Source of the DNA: a virus
Reading direction: 5' to 3' (one strand)
Virus record (IMG/VR): IMGVR_UViG_3300028920_000076
Location: 1-61,141 of that record
DNA: 61,141 nucleotides
Part shown: positions 40,906-49,987 of the stretch, one piece after another
How the letters are laid out: every line of letters begins with the position of its first letter
Position numbering within the stretch: the first letter of the stretch is position 1
The notes under the pieces: model-generated
What the model was told of the DNA's origin: nothing
What the model saw: only the letters and a program-made list of their open reading frames with translations
Database searches by the model: none
Position numbers and translations under genes: made by a program

Positions 40906-40919
40906 TGCAATCGATTGCA
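40906..40919. repeat. Dispersed palindrome, symmetrical form
   Basis: TGCAATCGATTGCA one base after a stop codon and 11 bases before ATG 40931; it abuts the GAGGAG ribosome site of the sulfotransferase gene. Confidence 0.92.
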
Positions 40920-40930
40920 GAGGAGTAGAA

Positions 40931-41644
40931 ATGCTGGTTGTTGATAGAAAAGTCTTTTTGCACATGCCACGATGCGCTGGATCATCGGTGAGATGGGCGA
41001 TCAAAAAATTGCATCCACGGATAAATTTTTCGTGTGAGCATTGCCATATTAAGGTGTTGCCTCAGAAGTATTATGGATCGCACTTGTTTTTCGCCTTTAC
41101 TCGTGATCCTCTGGAGTGGTATGTTAGTATGTATTTCTACGCTTTAGCGAATCATAACAGGACGGGGAAGTCAGACCCTTTCGTGTATACTCTAAGCGAG
41201 GGGTTTGACTCCTTTGAGACCTTTTTTACTAATGCGCTCAATATGCCGAGTTTCTACGCTACTCATCCTGACAGACTTTTGCAGCTTAGATCACGGGTTG
41301 AAAATATTATCATGAACACGTACAACTGCTGGCTTGTATCGTACTGGGATGACCTTAACGATATAGTACCGGATAAGTTGGATGACTCGCTCATGAAATT
41401 TTATGCTAACCGAATAGGCCTTTTCAAAGAAGGGTATTGCTTAAACGTCTACAGGATGGAGGAAGTTGAGCAAGTAATGAAAAAAATATTTGGCCCGGAG
41501 ATCCAACTGGGTCATCGAAATGGCAATAGAGATCGGCAGAGAATGGCCGAGTACAGAGATCGTCTGGACTTACGTACCCGGATTAGGATTTCTGGAGAGC
41601 CGGGGATTCACCTATACGAAGATAAGTATGATGACACGTTTTGA
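40931..41644 (+). CDS. Sulfotransferase
   Basis: 237 residues behind GAGGAG. FLHMPRCAGSS at 9-19 is the PAPS 5'-phosphosulfate loop, and FAFTRDPLEWYVSMY at about 54-68 the 3'-phosphate-binding motif (Arg58, Ser66). The enzyme would transfer sulfate from PAPS to a hydroxyl, most likely on a sugar. It overlaps the sugar-transferase gene and sits just after tail genes, so target may be a tail protein glycan or the host surface polysaccharide. Confidence 0.85.
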   Translation: MLVVDRKVFLHMPRCAGSSVRWAIKKLHPRINFSCEHCHIKVLPQKYYGSHLFFAFTRDPLEWYVSMYFYALANHNRTGKSDPFVYTLSEGFDSFETFFTNALNMPSFYATHPDRLLQLRSRVENIIMNTYNCWLVSYWDDLNDIVPDKLDDSLMKFYANRIGLFKEGYCLNVYRMEEVEQVMKKIFGPEIQLGHRNGNRDRQRMAEYRDRLDLRTRIRISGEPGIHLYEDKYDDTF

Positions 41645-42374
41645 CTTCATAGTATGCTATCCGTGGCTCCAAAATGGTAAATGGGGTGAGGAACTCAAGT
41701 ACTCCATTCGTTCTCTGGAGAAGTACCTTGAAGGGCGTTATCGGATCTGGATGTTTATCAATTTAGGTCATCCAATACCGCACTGGATCAAGGGTGTGGA
41801 AGTACACAATGAAAACTGGCAGAGGGAGAAAGCTAAAGGATGTAAGCAGATTAACAAGGCTCGACAACTTTATGTTGCGAACCGTACTCGACTACCGTTT
41901 GTGTGGATGAACGATGATATATACTTGTTGAAACCGTCTACACTGTTGGATCTTAAACAAAACTACGTAACAAGTCTAAATGAAATAGATAAGTGGGATA
42001 AGAACAGGAGAAGATCGTGGTATTTTACGTTGGAACTAACTGACCGATTGCTAAAGCGGAAAGGTATTCAAACTTCGTACTGTGCGGATACGCACTGCCC
42101 ATACGTTTACGAGCCTTCGCTCTACCGTAACATGATAGACGTTGCGGGGTATGCTCAACAGTTTGCTTCTCAAACGTTTTATTATAACCTATATCTGGAT
42201 GGTACGCCTCCCATGGTGGACCATGAGGTGAAAGCTGGATTTTACGGTCCAGCTAAACCTTTTGAGATTCGTGATTCACATAGGTATTTCAATCACAATG
42301 ATGCTGCATTGGTGCCGGAAATGATAGATTTTTTGAAGGCAAGGTTTCCTGACCAATCACGCTTCGAGAAGTAA
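41628..42374 (+). CDS. Stealth-like sugar-phosphate transferase
   Basis: 248 residues from ATG 41628 (or 41631), overlapping the sulfotransferase by 17 bp. EELKYSIRSLEKYLEGRYRI near 21-40 and PFVWMNDDIYLLKP at 90-103 follow the Stealth family (conserved regions 1 and 2) of bacterial hexose-1-phosphate transferases, with NDD (95-97) as the likely metal site. It would modify a polysaccharide or glycoprotein. His/Asn-rich C-terminus (RYFNHNDAALVP) is family-like. Confidence 0.75.
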   Translation: MMTRFDFIVCYPWLQNGKWGEELKYSIRSLEKYLEGRYRIWMFINLGHPIPHWIKGVEVHNENWQREKAKGCKQINKARQLYVANRTRLPFVWMNDDIYLLKPSTLLDLKQNYVTSLNEIDKWDKNRRRSWYFTLELTDRLLKRKGIQTSYCADTHCPYVYEPSLYRNMIDVAGYAQQFASQTFYYNLYLDGTPPMVDHEVKAGFYGPAKPFEIRDSHRYFNHNDAALVPEMIDFLKARFPDQSRFEK

Positions 42375-42393
42375 TCAGAAAGAGAGCAGACAA

Positions 42394-42840
42394 ATGGGTA
42401 ATGGAGATGACATTAATGGTACTGGAAACCGGTGCCGGTTTCTGAATCCGTCTTCTTATAAGGCTGATTGTGACATAGAGGAGCGGTCAAGGATATACGC
42501 TGACCTGATAAAGAGCCTGATAGAGCAAAGAATATCCGGGATGGATAGGGCAGCAGTCCTAAAAGCCAGTGAGATTGACAGAAGGCTGGAGGAGCATAAC
42601 GAGCTTAGAAAGGAAGTATTGGAGGACAGAGAGTCGTTTGTGCGTAAGAACATTTACGCAGAGCATACCAAGGCACAGGATTTGTGGAAGGTAGAAGTAA
42701 ACGATGCAATCACAAAGCTGATGACCCAGTATCAGAGTAGGATGTCAACAGCAAATTATATATCGTTAGGAGCAATGGTGATAGCTCTCATTAATGTTGT
42801 CATACTAATTCTCGTTTTCGCTACAAAGAATCCAGCATAA
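42394..42840 (+). CDS. Coiled-coil membrane protein, lysis region
   Basis: 148 residues behind AAAGAGAGC. A charged helix (AAVLKASEIDRRLEEHNELR) runs from 20 to 110, and ISLGAMVIALINVVILILVF is a C-terminal membrane anchor. Small anchored coiled-coil proteins next to lysis genes are common in phages; holin or anti-holin activity is possible but not shown. Confidence 0.75.
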   Translation: MGNGDDINGTGNRCRFLNPSSYKADCDIEERSRIYADLIKSLIEQRISGMDRAAVLKASEIDRRLEEHNELRKEVLEDRESFVRKNIYAEHTKAQDLWKVEVNDAITKLMTQYQSRMSTANYISLGAMVIALINVVILILVFATKNPA

Positions 42841-42854
42841 CCGGAGGTATCCAG

Positions 42855-43382
42855 ATGGAAAAAGAAGAAGTGAAACTCGAAAAGGGTGATTTCTTTTGCA
42901 GTAAGAATCCCATGGCTCTCGGCAAAATCATTAATGCTGTCCAGTGGTTCTGGTCAACTGATAACGAGTCGAGATATACGCATGCCGGGATTATTGTTGC
43001 CGAGGACGGTACTACACTGGAGTCTTTGTGGACCGTCAAGAATCAAAATCTCTGGGAAGCTTATGCCGGTGAGAGAGTTATCATTGGACGTTACGAAAAG
43101 ATGACCCCTGAGATTTTTGAGAAGGGGATGCAAGCGATTGCAGAACATAAGGGTAAGATTTATCCAGTTCTTCGGCTACTACTATTTGGCATACCACCCG
43201 TTGCCAAATTTCTATATATAGGACTCGTGGTGTGTTCCGAGTTGACTGCCAAGTTTTTGTGCTCGATGGGAGCACTTAACTATTGGAAAGGCAAGATGCC
43301 CGACAATATCCATGACGCTATGAAATATCGTCGAGGGTTCAAAGTCGTGGCAGAACTTGAAATCCCTAAAAAGGAGGTTTAA
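42855..43382 (+). CDS. Permuted papain-like hydrolase, possible endolysin
   Basis: 175 residues behind CCGGAGGT. GDFFCSKNP opens the domain, RYTHAGIIVAEDG holds His43, and VVCSELTAKF holds Cys127. This order, His before Cys, is that of permuted NlpC/P60 (YiiX-like) peptidases and amidases. Neighbouring membrane proteins suggest cell-wall or lipid-linked action. A palindrome copy is inside. Confidence 0.75.
   Translation: MEKEEVKLEKGDFFCSKNPMALGKIINAVQWFWSTDNESRYTHAGIIVAEDGTTLESLWTVKNQNLWEAYAGERVIIGRYEKMTPEIFEKGMQAIAEHKGKIYPVLRLLLFGIPPVAKFLYIGLVVCSELTAKFLCSMGALNYWKGKMPDNIHDAMKYRRGFKVVAELEIPKKEV
43129..43142 (-). repeat. Dispersed palindrome, reverse orientation
   Basis: TGCAAGCGATTGCA in the hydrolase gene, read as MQAIA. 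Confidence 0.9.
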
Positions 43383-43384
43383 AG

Positions 43385-43744
43385 ATGGCATTAGTACTCG
43401 AAGCAAAAAAGAAATTGTTAGCTCACTCTCTGTCTAGTCTTTTATCGTTTCTGGATAAAGGCCTACTGGACTTATTCGCTGATCGTATGCTGGATTGGAT
43501 CGAGAACAAAGTTCTGGGATCAGCATCGAAAATCGATGACAGGTTAATTCTGCCGATCTGTAAGGGTATCCGAAGCGGGTTTAATATCCCTGACAATGAC
43601 GAGCCAAAACCGCCACCGGGAGGATCGGGAGGAGAACTGCCTGACGCCAAGCCGCCATCCACCGAGCCGGATAACGAGCCGGATATTAATCCTTTAATCA
43701 AAAAAGAGGCCGGGGAGAGGAAAGCGTCTGATGAGAAAGCCTAA
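43385..43744 (+). CDS. Amphipathic protein of the lysis region
   Basis: 119 residues behind AAAGGAGG. An amphipathic N-terminal half (SLLSFLDKGLLDLFADRMLD), then SKIDDRLILPICKGIR, and a Pro/Gly/Asp-rich disordered end. Similar short proteins occur in phage lysis regions with unknown role. Overlaps the lipoprotein gene by 14 bp. Confidence 0.7.
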   Translation: MALVLEAKKKLLAHSLSSLLSFLDKGLLDLFADRMLDWIENKVLGSASKIDDRLILPICKGIRSGFNIPDNDEPKPPPGGSGGELPDAKPPSTEPDNEPDINPLIKKEAGERKASDEKA

Positions 43745-44081
43745 CTACGTAGCTGTGCTTTTGGTTATCACTTTCGTCTTTGTGGGTTGTGCTGGAATAG
43801 GCCTGTCTCCAGAGGACACCGACAAGGCTTACCTCGCTGCCTTGAAAGAGTACACCCAGACAGCGGAGAAGTACAACGTCTACTATGCAAGTGCGGACGA
43901 AACGACAAAAGCCGAATGGAAAGAAAATATTGACCCGTACTTCATCAAGGCAAATTCGGCTTTGGAAGTCTGGAAACTGGCCCTTAAACGTCAGGAAGCC
44001 CCTGATGTCGCTGAGAGTGAATACCTGTTAGTTAAGCAACAGTTATTTTCTCTGCTTGTAGAGGTCTTTAACAAGGAGTGA
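43731..44081 (+). CDS. Small lipoprotein, possible outer spanin
   Basis: 116 residues. VAVLLVITFVFVGC with Cys20 is a lipoprotein signal and lipobox. The rest is helical with few hydrophobic residues. In the lysis region a small lipoprotein fits an outer spanin, but no embedded inner-spanin frame was found, so another envelope role is possible. Confidence 0.75.
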   Translation: MRKPNYVAVLLVITFVFVGCAGIGLSPEDTDKAYLAALKEYTQTAEKYNVYYASADETTKAEWKENIDPYFIKANSALEVWKLALKRQEAPDVAESEYLLVKQQLFSLLVEVFNKE

Positions 44082-44103
44082 CCGGGAAGGGGGTGAGACT
44101 TAA

Positions 44104-44277
44104 ATGGCTTTAACGACAGCGCACATTATGTTGATTGACATCTTGACCGACCGTATCATAACGGCCACCCATACAATGAAACGCCTTAAAGACATGGACG
44201 AGGAGCAAGTCAAAGAGGAAACCGCCAAATGGGAAAGCCGGAAAGAAGCTGCGGTTGACGCAATAAAGAACCATTAA
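44104..44277 (+). CDS. Small helical hypothetical protein
   Basis: 57 residues behind GGGAAGGGGGTGAG. TAHIMLIDILTDRIITATHT then an acidic/basic helix (DMDEEQVKEETAKWESRKEA). A good ribosome site and position support it; function unknown. Confidence 0.65.
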   Translation: MALTTAHIMLIDILTDRIITATHTMKRLKDMDEEQVKEETAKWESRKEAAVDAIKNH

Positions 44278-44311
44278 TCACCACGGCCCCGGCTGTGTCG
44301 AGGAGTAGACG

Positions 44312-44761
44312 ATGTTAGTAGATATTCCTGCTGGAGTAAAGACAAAAGTTGCCGAAGACGGCATCCTTGCTATTTTCGATTCCAGTAGAGATAAATGGCT
44401 CAGTGCGGAACGTTTTAGATTAATGTTCAGTCTGACCCATCGTGATATTCAAGGTCTTCGATACCTCCGCACTGCCGGGGAGCCTGTTTCTAATATGACC
44501 GGACACCGGATAGTAAGGGATGCCATAATCACAGCCGTAGCCGTTCAAACAAGCTCTGATGATAGTGGAACATTCACAATTAAGGTCAGGCGAGGAGCAT
44601 CTGTGGTCGATTTGTATAGTATTTCCTTGTCAGGCGAGAAAGGTAAAACAGAAAGTAATCTGAATACCGACCTTGATGCCGCTGACGAGTTGATTTCACT
44701 AATTACATCTGGACAAGTAGATGCTCCCGTTTTGACTGTGGAGCTTGCATGGCGTTTCTAA
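44312..44761 (+). CDS. Tail-fibre paralog, short form
   Basis: 149 residues behind GAGGAG. AIFDSSRDKWLSAERFRLMF starts a C-terminal module found also in the two next large fibre genes (x-D-x-x-R-x-KWLS ... LDAADEL ... VELAWRF). Here it is nearly the whole protein, so probably a stand-alone receptor-binding or fibre-tip subunit. Confidence 0.75.
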   Translation: MLVDIPAGVKTKVAEDGILAIFDSSRDKWLSAERFRLMFSLTHRDIQGLRYLRTAGEPVSNMTGHRIVRDAIITAVAVQTSSDDSGTFTIKVRRGASVVDLYSISLSGEKGKTESNLNTDLDAADELISLITSGQVDAPVLTVELAWRF

Positions 44762-44788
44762 TAACTAAATTATGAGGAGGTACAAGCT

Positions 44789-46399
44789 ATGGCGATGTGG
44801 GTATTTATAGCAAAGAATAGTTCCGGGTCCGATCAGTTGATTGAAGACCTCGGAATATCAATTCCTGATTCTGGTCAGGAAACGTTATCATTACAATTTA
44901 CTTACGATGAGCTTGCCGGGAGTGACGATCTCAGGGCTTTAGTAGCTTCCGGCGATCTCGTTGCAAATGATGGTTCTGCGGACCTGTCGGCTGCGGATGG
45001 TGTTGACTACCTTACCATAGTCCAGCAAGATCACCTGACAGAAAACCACTGGACCAAGACACAACTCGCTGCCACTGGAGGCTCAAGCGACCGAGTTGAT
45101 TGGAGTCAAGTAGCCAATGCTCCAGCGTTCGGAACTCCTGAGTGGGGAGACCCGGTTTTATATAGAGCTAGTGCTATCCAGAGTGCAGCACCGGCAGCGA
45201 CTCATGTAGGGCAGATCTACGTCAATACAACTGAGGATAAGTACTACAAGTGGAGTGGTGTTGCGTGGGTAGATCAGTCGGATGTAGCTGATGGTGACCT
45301 CGTTATTAACCTTGCCAATGCACAGGAAGACGTTTACCAATTCGTCACTGATACTTGGGTAGAACAAGCTCAGTCGGCTGACAATGAGGCACGTCTTGTC
45401 AAGGATGACGGAGACGGTAAGCAAGCTCAATACGTCTACTCGACCGTTACCGGATCGTGGAAAAAGATCGGAGACGTTGACTTTGGGGATCACGTAGATG
45501 ACTTAGCCAATAGGCATAATGCGGATCAAATCAAAGTTGAAAATGCCTATACTAATATTGGTAGTCTCGCAGACGAGGACTTGGAAACAGTACTTGGAGA
45601 CATCGACACCGTAGTCGGTGCCAACGCTACTGCTGCTGGTGATGCTGCAACCGCTGCGAGTGATGCTCAGTCTGACATTGACGATCATATTGACGGGGCA
45701 GCAAGCAAACACGATGCGTCCGAAATTGACGTTGAGACAGCCTACGCAAATATAGGTAGCGATGCCGACGATGACCTCGAAACTGTACTTAGTGACATTG
45801 ACACGGTATTAGGAGGTCTTGACTCTGGAGGAAGTCTGGACGATTCGTACGACTTCGGAGGGGCTGGATTAGGCAGATCTGTCACGGTAGACTCTGGACC
45901 GGTCAAGTTAGATGCTTCAGGAGGGACGGACGCTCCTCTGGAGTTGACACCGAAGGCTTCTGCCCCGACTACCAATCTGGCCGGTGGGCAGTTGGATGTG
46001 ATCGGTGGAGAACTGTACGTCTACGATGCTACCCGAAGCAAGTGGCTGTCAGTTACCAGACACACGTTTGCTTTCGGCAGGAAAGGGAAGTCGAAAAACC
46101 AGTATCTCAATTTCTGGGCTGGAGAACTCCCGTCGAACAATACCGGCATCAGGCTCCCGTGGAACTGTACCGTTACCATGCTGAGTGCTCAAATAGATGC
46201 TACCGGGACCGGTACTTTTACCGTACGGGAATCAGGTGGGACCAGAACGATCAATCTCGCTATCACTGCGGCTCTGGGAAACGAGAATGTGGCTGCGAGT
46301 CTGGATCTCAACGCTGGTGATCTGCTGGAGTGCTACCTTTCGTCAACTGCGGGAGTTAATGATCCAGTAATCCTTATCGAGATTGCCAAACGTAAGTAG
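44789..46399 (+). CDS. Tail fibre protein
   Basis: 536 residues behind TGAGGAGG. N-terminal module (LIEDLGISIPDSGQETL, then DLSAADGVDYL) is shared with the next gene. The middle holds two copies of a trimer-type repeat, IKVENAYTNIGSLADEDLET and IDVETAYANIGSDADDDLET, 85 residues apart. The last 130 residues are the YDATRSKWLSV...LDLNAGDLLE...LIEIAKRK module. Probably the host-recognition fibre. Confidence 0.85.
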   Translation: MAMWVFIAKNSSGSDQLIEDLGISIPDSGQETLSLQFTYDELAGSDDLRALVASGDLVANDGSADLSAADGVDYLTIVQQDHLTENHWTKTQLAATGGSSDRVDWSQVANAPAFGTPEWGDPVLYRASAIQSAAPAATHVGQIYVNTTEDKYYKWSGVAWVDQSDVADGDLVINLANAQEDVYQFVTDTWVEQAQSADNEARLVKDDGDGKQAQYVYSTVTGSWKKIGDVDFGDHVDDLANRHNADQIKVENAYTNIGSLADEDLETVLGDIDTVVGANATAAGDAATAASDAQSDIDDHIDGAASKHDASEIDVETAYANIGSDADDDLETVLSDIDTVLGGLDSGGSLDDSYDFGGAGLGRSVTVDSGPVKLDASGGTDAPLELTPKASAPTTNLAGGQLDVIGGELYVYDATRSKWLSVTRHTFAFGRKGKSKNQYLNFWAGELPSNNTGIRLPWNCTVTMLSAQIDATGTGTFTVRESGGTRTINLAITAALGNENVAASLDLNAGDLLECYLSSTAGVNDPVILIEIAKRK

Positions 46400-46409
46400 G
46401 AGAGAGTAG

Positions 46410-47693
46410 ATGACCACGATTATTGCTAAGAACGTTGACATCATTGACTTGCTGATAGAAGAACTCGGCATCACCATACCAGCCTCGATGCAAGAGACAC
46501 TTAGCGATCTGTTTACGCTTGCAGACATAGCTGATTCTGAGACGTTAAAAACCCACGTTTCCGGGTTAAGCATTGTAATCAACGATGGAAGTCAGGATTT
46601 ATCGGCTGAGGAGGGGATTCGGCATGTATCACTACAGTCTGAATATGAAGATGCCGTCGAGGAGTCAGGCTTGGGCGGTGGTGGACAGGCCACTCAAGCC
46701 TTCGACGCCTATTCCGCTGTTGCACAGGCTATCGGGACTTCATGGGGAGATTTATCGTTAGATACTCAGCGGCAAAAGACCGGAGCATTTGATTTTACTG
46801 CTCCGTCCGCTGAGGTAGAAATCGCTACAGGAACCACGACACAGCGGTTTCTCGTTCTCGGACGTTGCACTACTCGTGTAACATCCGGTACAAGTAGATC
46901 AGAAGCAGAACTGAAATGTCTGATTGATACCGGTTCGGGATACGCCGACCTTGCCGGTACTGCCGGGGAGATGTACCTCCGACAGTTGAACTATGGGGCG
47001 TCTTGCTCATTTTTGGCTGTAATAACCCTTGCAGCCGGTGACAAGCTGAAAATGCAAGCAATGAGGACATGGGGAACCTCTACAATACAGGCTGTGGCGA
47101 ACGGAACGGCCCTTGTACTGGTCGCTTTGCGTGGGGAGAAGGGAGACCAAGGACCGCAAGGAGATCAGGGCATACAGGGCGACTTAGGGCCTCAAGGGGA
47201 GCAAGGAATACAGGGACCACCGGGAGAACCAAATTGGGTGGCTCAGGAAACCGCTCCGACTTCTCCGTCTTCTGGCGATGGGTGGTATGTACCGTCAGAG
47301 GGACTGCTCTATATTTATGATGGCACTCGAAGTAAGTGGCTATCTGTGGATCGTCAACTCTGGGAGTTTGGGACAGAAGGTCTCGCAGATAATGAGTACC
47401 TGCAAATCGCTAATCAGATTGACGATGACGAGCAGGGACATACGTTTTACCGGGATTTTACCGTATTGGGAATCCGTGTGTTTGCCCCGTCTGGAAACCA
47501 GACAAAAGCAATGGCTATTGAGAAGGATCGCTCATCCGTACATGCTTTTAGTTTAACAGCCGGGGCCTATGAAAAAAGTGATCTGGACTTGGATTTTGAC
47601 GCTGGTGAGCTTCTTCAACTTTTTGTTGAAAGTGCCGGGACCGGAGCCAGAGATACTCACGCTAAACTTGAAATAGCATGGAGGAAAAGTTAA
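46410..47693 (+). CDS. Tail fibre with collagen-like repeat
   Basis: 427 residues. The N-terminal module matches the upstream fibre (LIEELGITIPASMQETL, then DLSAEEGIRHV). Residues about 240-272 are eleven Gly-X-Y triplets (GEKGDQGPQGDQGIQGDLG and on), a collagen-like triple helix. The end has YDGTRSKWLSV and DLDFDAGELLQLF...EIAWRK. Fibre shaft and tip. Confidence 0.85.
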   Translation: MTTIIAKNVDIIDLLIEELGITIPASMQETLSDLFTLADIADSETLKTHVSGLSIVINDGSQDLSAEEGIRHVSLQSEYEDAVEESGLGGGGQATQAFDAYSAVAQAIGTSWGDLSLDTQRQKTGAFDFTAPSAEVEIATGTTTQRFLVLGRCTTRVTSGTSRSEAELKCLIDTGSGYADLAGTAGEMYLRQLNYGASCSFLAVITLAAGDKLKMQAMRTWGTSTIQAVANGTALVLVALRGEKGDQGPQGDQGIQGDLGPQGEQGIQGPPGEPNWVAQETAPTSPSSGDGWYVPSEGLLYIYDGTRSKWLSVDRQLWEFGTEGLADNEYLQIANQIDDDEQGHTFYRDFTVLGIRVFAPSGNQTKAMAIEKDRSSVHAFSLTAGAYEKSDLDLDFDAGELLQLFVESAGTGARDTHAKLEIAWRKS

Positions 47694-49147
47694 TGCAAAA
47701 GTTTTTGAAGAACGTTACCACTGGACGCCTCCGAGTTGGAGATGTTGGTAAGAAAATCGATGCCGGTGAAGTACGCCGGATTGACGGCAAGGACATTCAT
47801 CGCTGGCTGAACAGTGACGACACACTTGACTACATACGTGCTGGTGATCTGCAAGTCGGTGCTGCGATTGATTTCTTTTACTCCGATGCGCTGGAGGGAG
47901 AGCTTTATTTCAATTCGCTGTTTGACGATGATGCATACGTGCTGGATGGAAGTACACTGGAGGAGGTCACTCCTGCCGTTGTTACAGACAGTATTACCGG
48001 GAAGAAGTCAACCACTGAGTTCTTTGCTATTCAATCCATGATGCGTGAACTCTACAACGCTACGTCCAATCCGTTTTATCATGCCAGTGTCACCCCGATT
48101 CTGGGTGCCGGGGGAATCCTCGAAACCATGGCAGGTAGAACGTTAAATCTGGAGACCATCTTGGGTAAGACCGGATGGTACACACAGGAAGTAAAAGAGT
48201 GGGCATACCAGAAACCGTATGCCATCCTGTTTTACTACGGCTGGCCCAACGCCTTCAACTCCGCTCAGAATGGGTGGGATAATGAGAAGGTTGCTCAGGA
48301 AATGTCCAAGTACCGGATTGTCGTTTTTGGGAATGGGCTGGAGCTTCCTACTCATGGAGACCACGCCAATCTGCAAGCGATTGCAACGAGGATTAAGGCC
48401 CTCAACTCAAACACGCAAATATTCGGGTATGCCTCTGTAAACCAGACGCAGACTGCGTTCGAGACACAGGTGGACAACTGGAAGGACAACATCGGTGTCC
48501 ACGGCATCTTCATGGATGAGGCCGGATACGATTACGGCAAGACCAGACAGGAGTTCAATACTGCGGTGGATTACGTCCACGACGAAGGCTTGATCTGCTT
48601 CGCAAACGCATGGAATATGAACCATGTTCTGGGAACCGCCAACGATCCAAGCTACCCGAACACCACATATAACCCGTCTGCGGACGAGTCGAATCTGGCA
48701 CAGACTGATTGGTATCTGATGGAGTCCCTTGCCGTCAATACCCTTGTCTACTCTGGAGACGGAGTTGCCCCGAAAGCGGACTTTGTGGCTCGTGTGAATA
48801 CCATGACCACGCTCCGTGCGACCTACGGGATCAACGTTGCTGCTATCAACGTGATTAACGACTCACACGCACAGGGACAGGCACTTTTCGACTTCGCCTT
48901 TATCGCTGCCTGTATTGCATCTCTGGAGGGAGTGGGATCGTCAGACGATTACTACGGGGCCTCCAGTGCGAAGACGAAGTTCTGGGACCGACCGGATGTC
49001 AGTGAGATCGGGAGGCTCTGGGACTTGTGGCCCATGCTATCAGCAGACAACAATGATGCGGACAAGGTGCTTCGCTTTCTCGACTTTGGACGCCTGATGC
49101 TGGACTTCTCCACAGGAGCGGTTGATAGTGACATTCTGAAATACTAA
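47693..49147 (+). CDS. Spherulin-4-like glycoside hydrolase fibre
   Basis: 484 residues from ATG 47693, which overlaps the upstream TAA, GGAGG before it. After an N-terminal 140-residue attachment region, AILFYYGWPNAFNSAQNGWD, FGYASVNQTQTAFETQVDNW and GVHGIFMDEAGYDY give the TIM-barrel layout of spherulin-4/GH135-type hydrolases, with Asp/Glu of FMDEAGYD as likely catalytic. Probably cuts a host polysaccharide. A palindrome copy lies inside. Confidence 0.8.
   Translation: MQKFLKNVTTGRLRVGDVGKKIDAGEVRRIDGKDIHRWLNSDDTLDYIRAGDLQVGAAIDFFYSDALEGELYFNSLFDDDAYVLDGSTLEEVTPAVVTDSITGKKSTTEFFAIQSMMRELYNATSNPFYHASVTPILGAGGILETMAGRTLNLETILGKTGWYTQEVKEWAYQKPYAILFYYGWPNAFNSAQNGWDNEKVAQEMSKYRIVVFGNGLELPTHGDHANLQAIATRIKALNSNTQIFGYASVNQTQTAFETQVDNWKDNIGVHGIFMDEAGYDYGKTRQEFNTAVDYVHDEGLICFANAWNMNHVLGTANDPSYPNTTYNPSADESNLAQTDWYLMESLAVNTLVYSGDGVAPKADFVARVNTMTTLRATYGINVAAINVINDSHAQGQALFDFAFIAACIASLEGVGSSDDYYGASSAKTKFWDRPDVSEIGRLWDLWPMLSADNNDADKVLRFLDFGRLMLDFSTGAVDSDILKY
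48372..48385 (-). repeat. Dispersed palindrome, reverse orientation
   Basis: TGCAAGCGATTGCA in the hydrolase fibre gene, read as LQAIA. Confidence 0.9.
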
Positions 49148-49166
49148 TCTCTGGAGGTTAAAGTTA

Positions 49167-49631
49167 ATGATTTTAGGGAGAACTGGGCAAGTTGTCAAAG
49201 AAGACTTTACGGTGGTGGACGATGCGGACGCTCCCATTCCCGGTATCGATACGGGAGAGTTCACACATAAGCTATATACTCCAGCCGGGGCAGAATCTGT
49301 GTTGCCCGTGACTTACTTGGAGTTGGGGAGTGGGAGCTATCGTTTATCTTTTACGCCGGACACTGCCGGTGTGTGGTATCTGATCGTCTACCACGGAACT
49401 TACTTTCCCAGAGGCAAGATAGGAACCGTCGAGGTCTATGATAGTGATTTTGACACGCTCGGTGTGGACGTAACATTCATTAAGGACATCGAAGGTGGCC
49501 GGTGGAGAATCGTCGGAAATCAGATGATCTTTTTCAAGGAAGATGGTATAACTGAAGTCGCCCGATTTAATCTGTTTGACGAGTCAGGCACACCGACTAT
49601 GGATAGTGTGTTTGAACGTCAGAGAGCCTGA
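49167..49631 (+). CDS. Beta-rich virion-associated protein
   Basis: 154 residues behind TGGAGG. A middle beta-sandwich (GSYRLSFTPDTAGVWYLIVY) with Ig-like spacing, then DVTFIKDIEGGRWRIVGNQM. Similar short Ig-like proteins often follow fibre genes. Unrecognised family. Confidence 0.7.
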   Translation: MILGRTGQVVKEDFTVVDDADAPIPGIDTGEFTHKLYTPAGAESVLPVTYLELGSGSYRLSFTPDTAGVWYLIVYHGTYFPRGKIGTVEVYDSDFDTLGVDVTFIKDIEGGRWRIVGNQMIFFKEDGITEVARFNLFDESGTPTMDSVFERQRA

Positions 49632-49671
49632 TGTGTATAGGATTGAAAATTATGAAAGGAGGTGATACTAT

Positions 49672-49986
49672 ATGAGCGAAAGAAGGATGATAATGCCGCC
49701 GCCGAAACCAGCGGCAATGACGGTTACATTTGCATTTCCGATTGGAAGCTTGGTGCAGTTGAAGAATACGAGTTTTCAGGGAGTAGTGACTCGATGCAGT
49801 TGTCATAGCTGGAGTTCAAAGTTTTATATGGTAGACTCCGGCTACGGTGATCCAAAGAGATTGGCAGAAGACGTGCTTCAGAGAGTTGACGACCCTTATC
49901 CTCCATGGAAGCCGTTTCCTCCCATCAAACCCTTGTACCGTGATGCTGACGGGTGTTTGACCGAAGACCCGCCAGAGGGAGCATAG
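49672..49986 (+). CDS. Small Pro-rich hypothetical protein
   Basis: 104 residues behind AAAGGAGG. IGSLVQLKNTSFQGVVTRCS is an SH3-like or KOW-like strand run; the end is Pro-rich (DPYPPWKPFPPIKPL). Function unknown. Confidence 0.7.
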   Translation: MSERRMIMPPPKPAAMTVTFAFPIGSLVQLKNTSFQGVVTRCSCHSWSSKFYMVDSGYGDPKRLAEDVLQRVDDPYPPWKPFPPIKPLYRDADGCLTEDPPEGA

Positions 49987-49987
49987 C

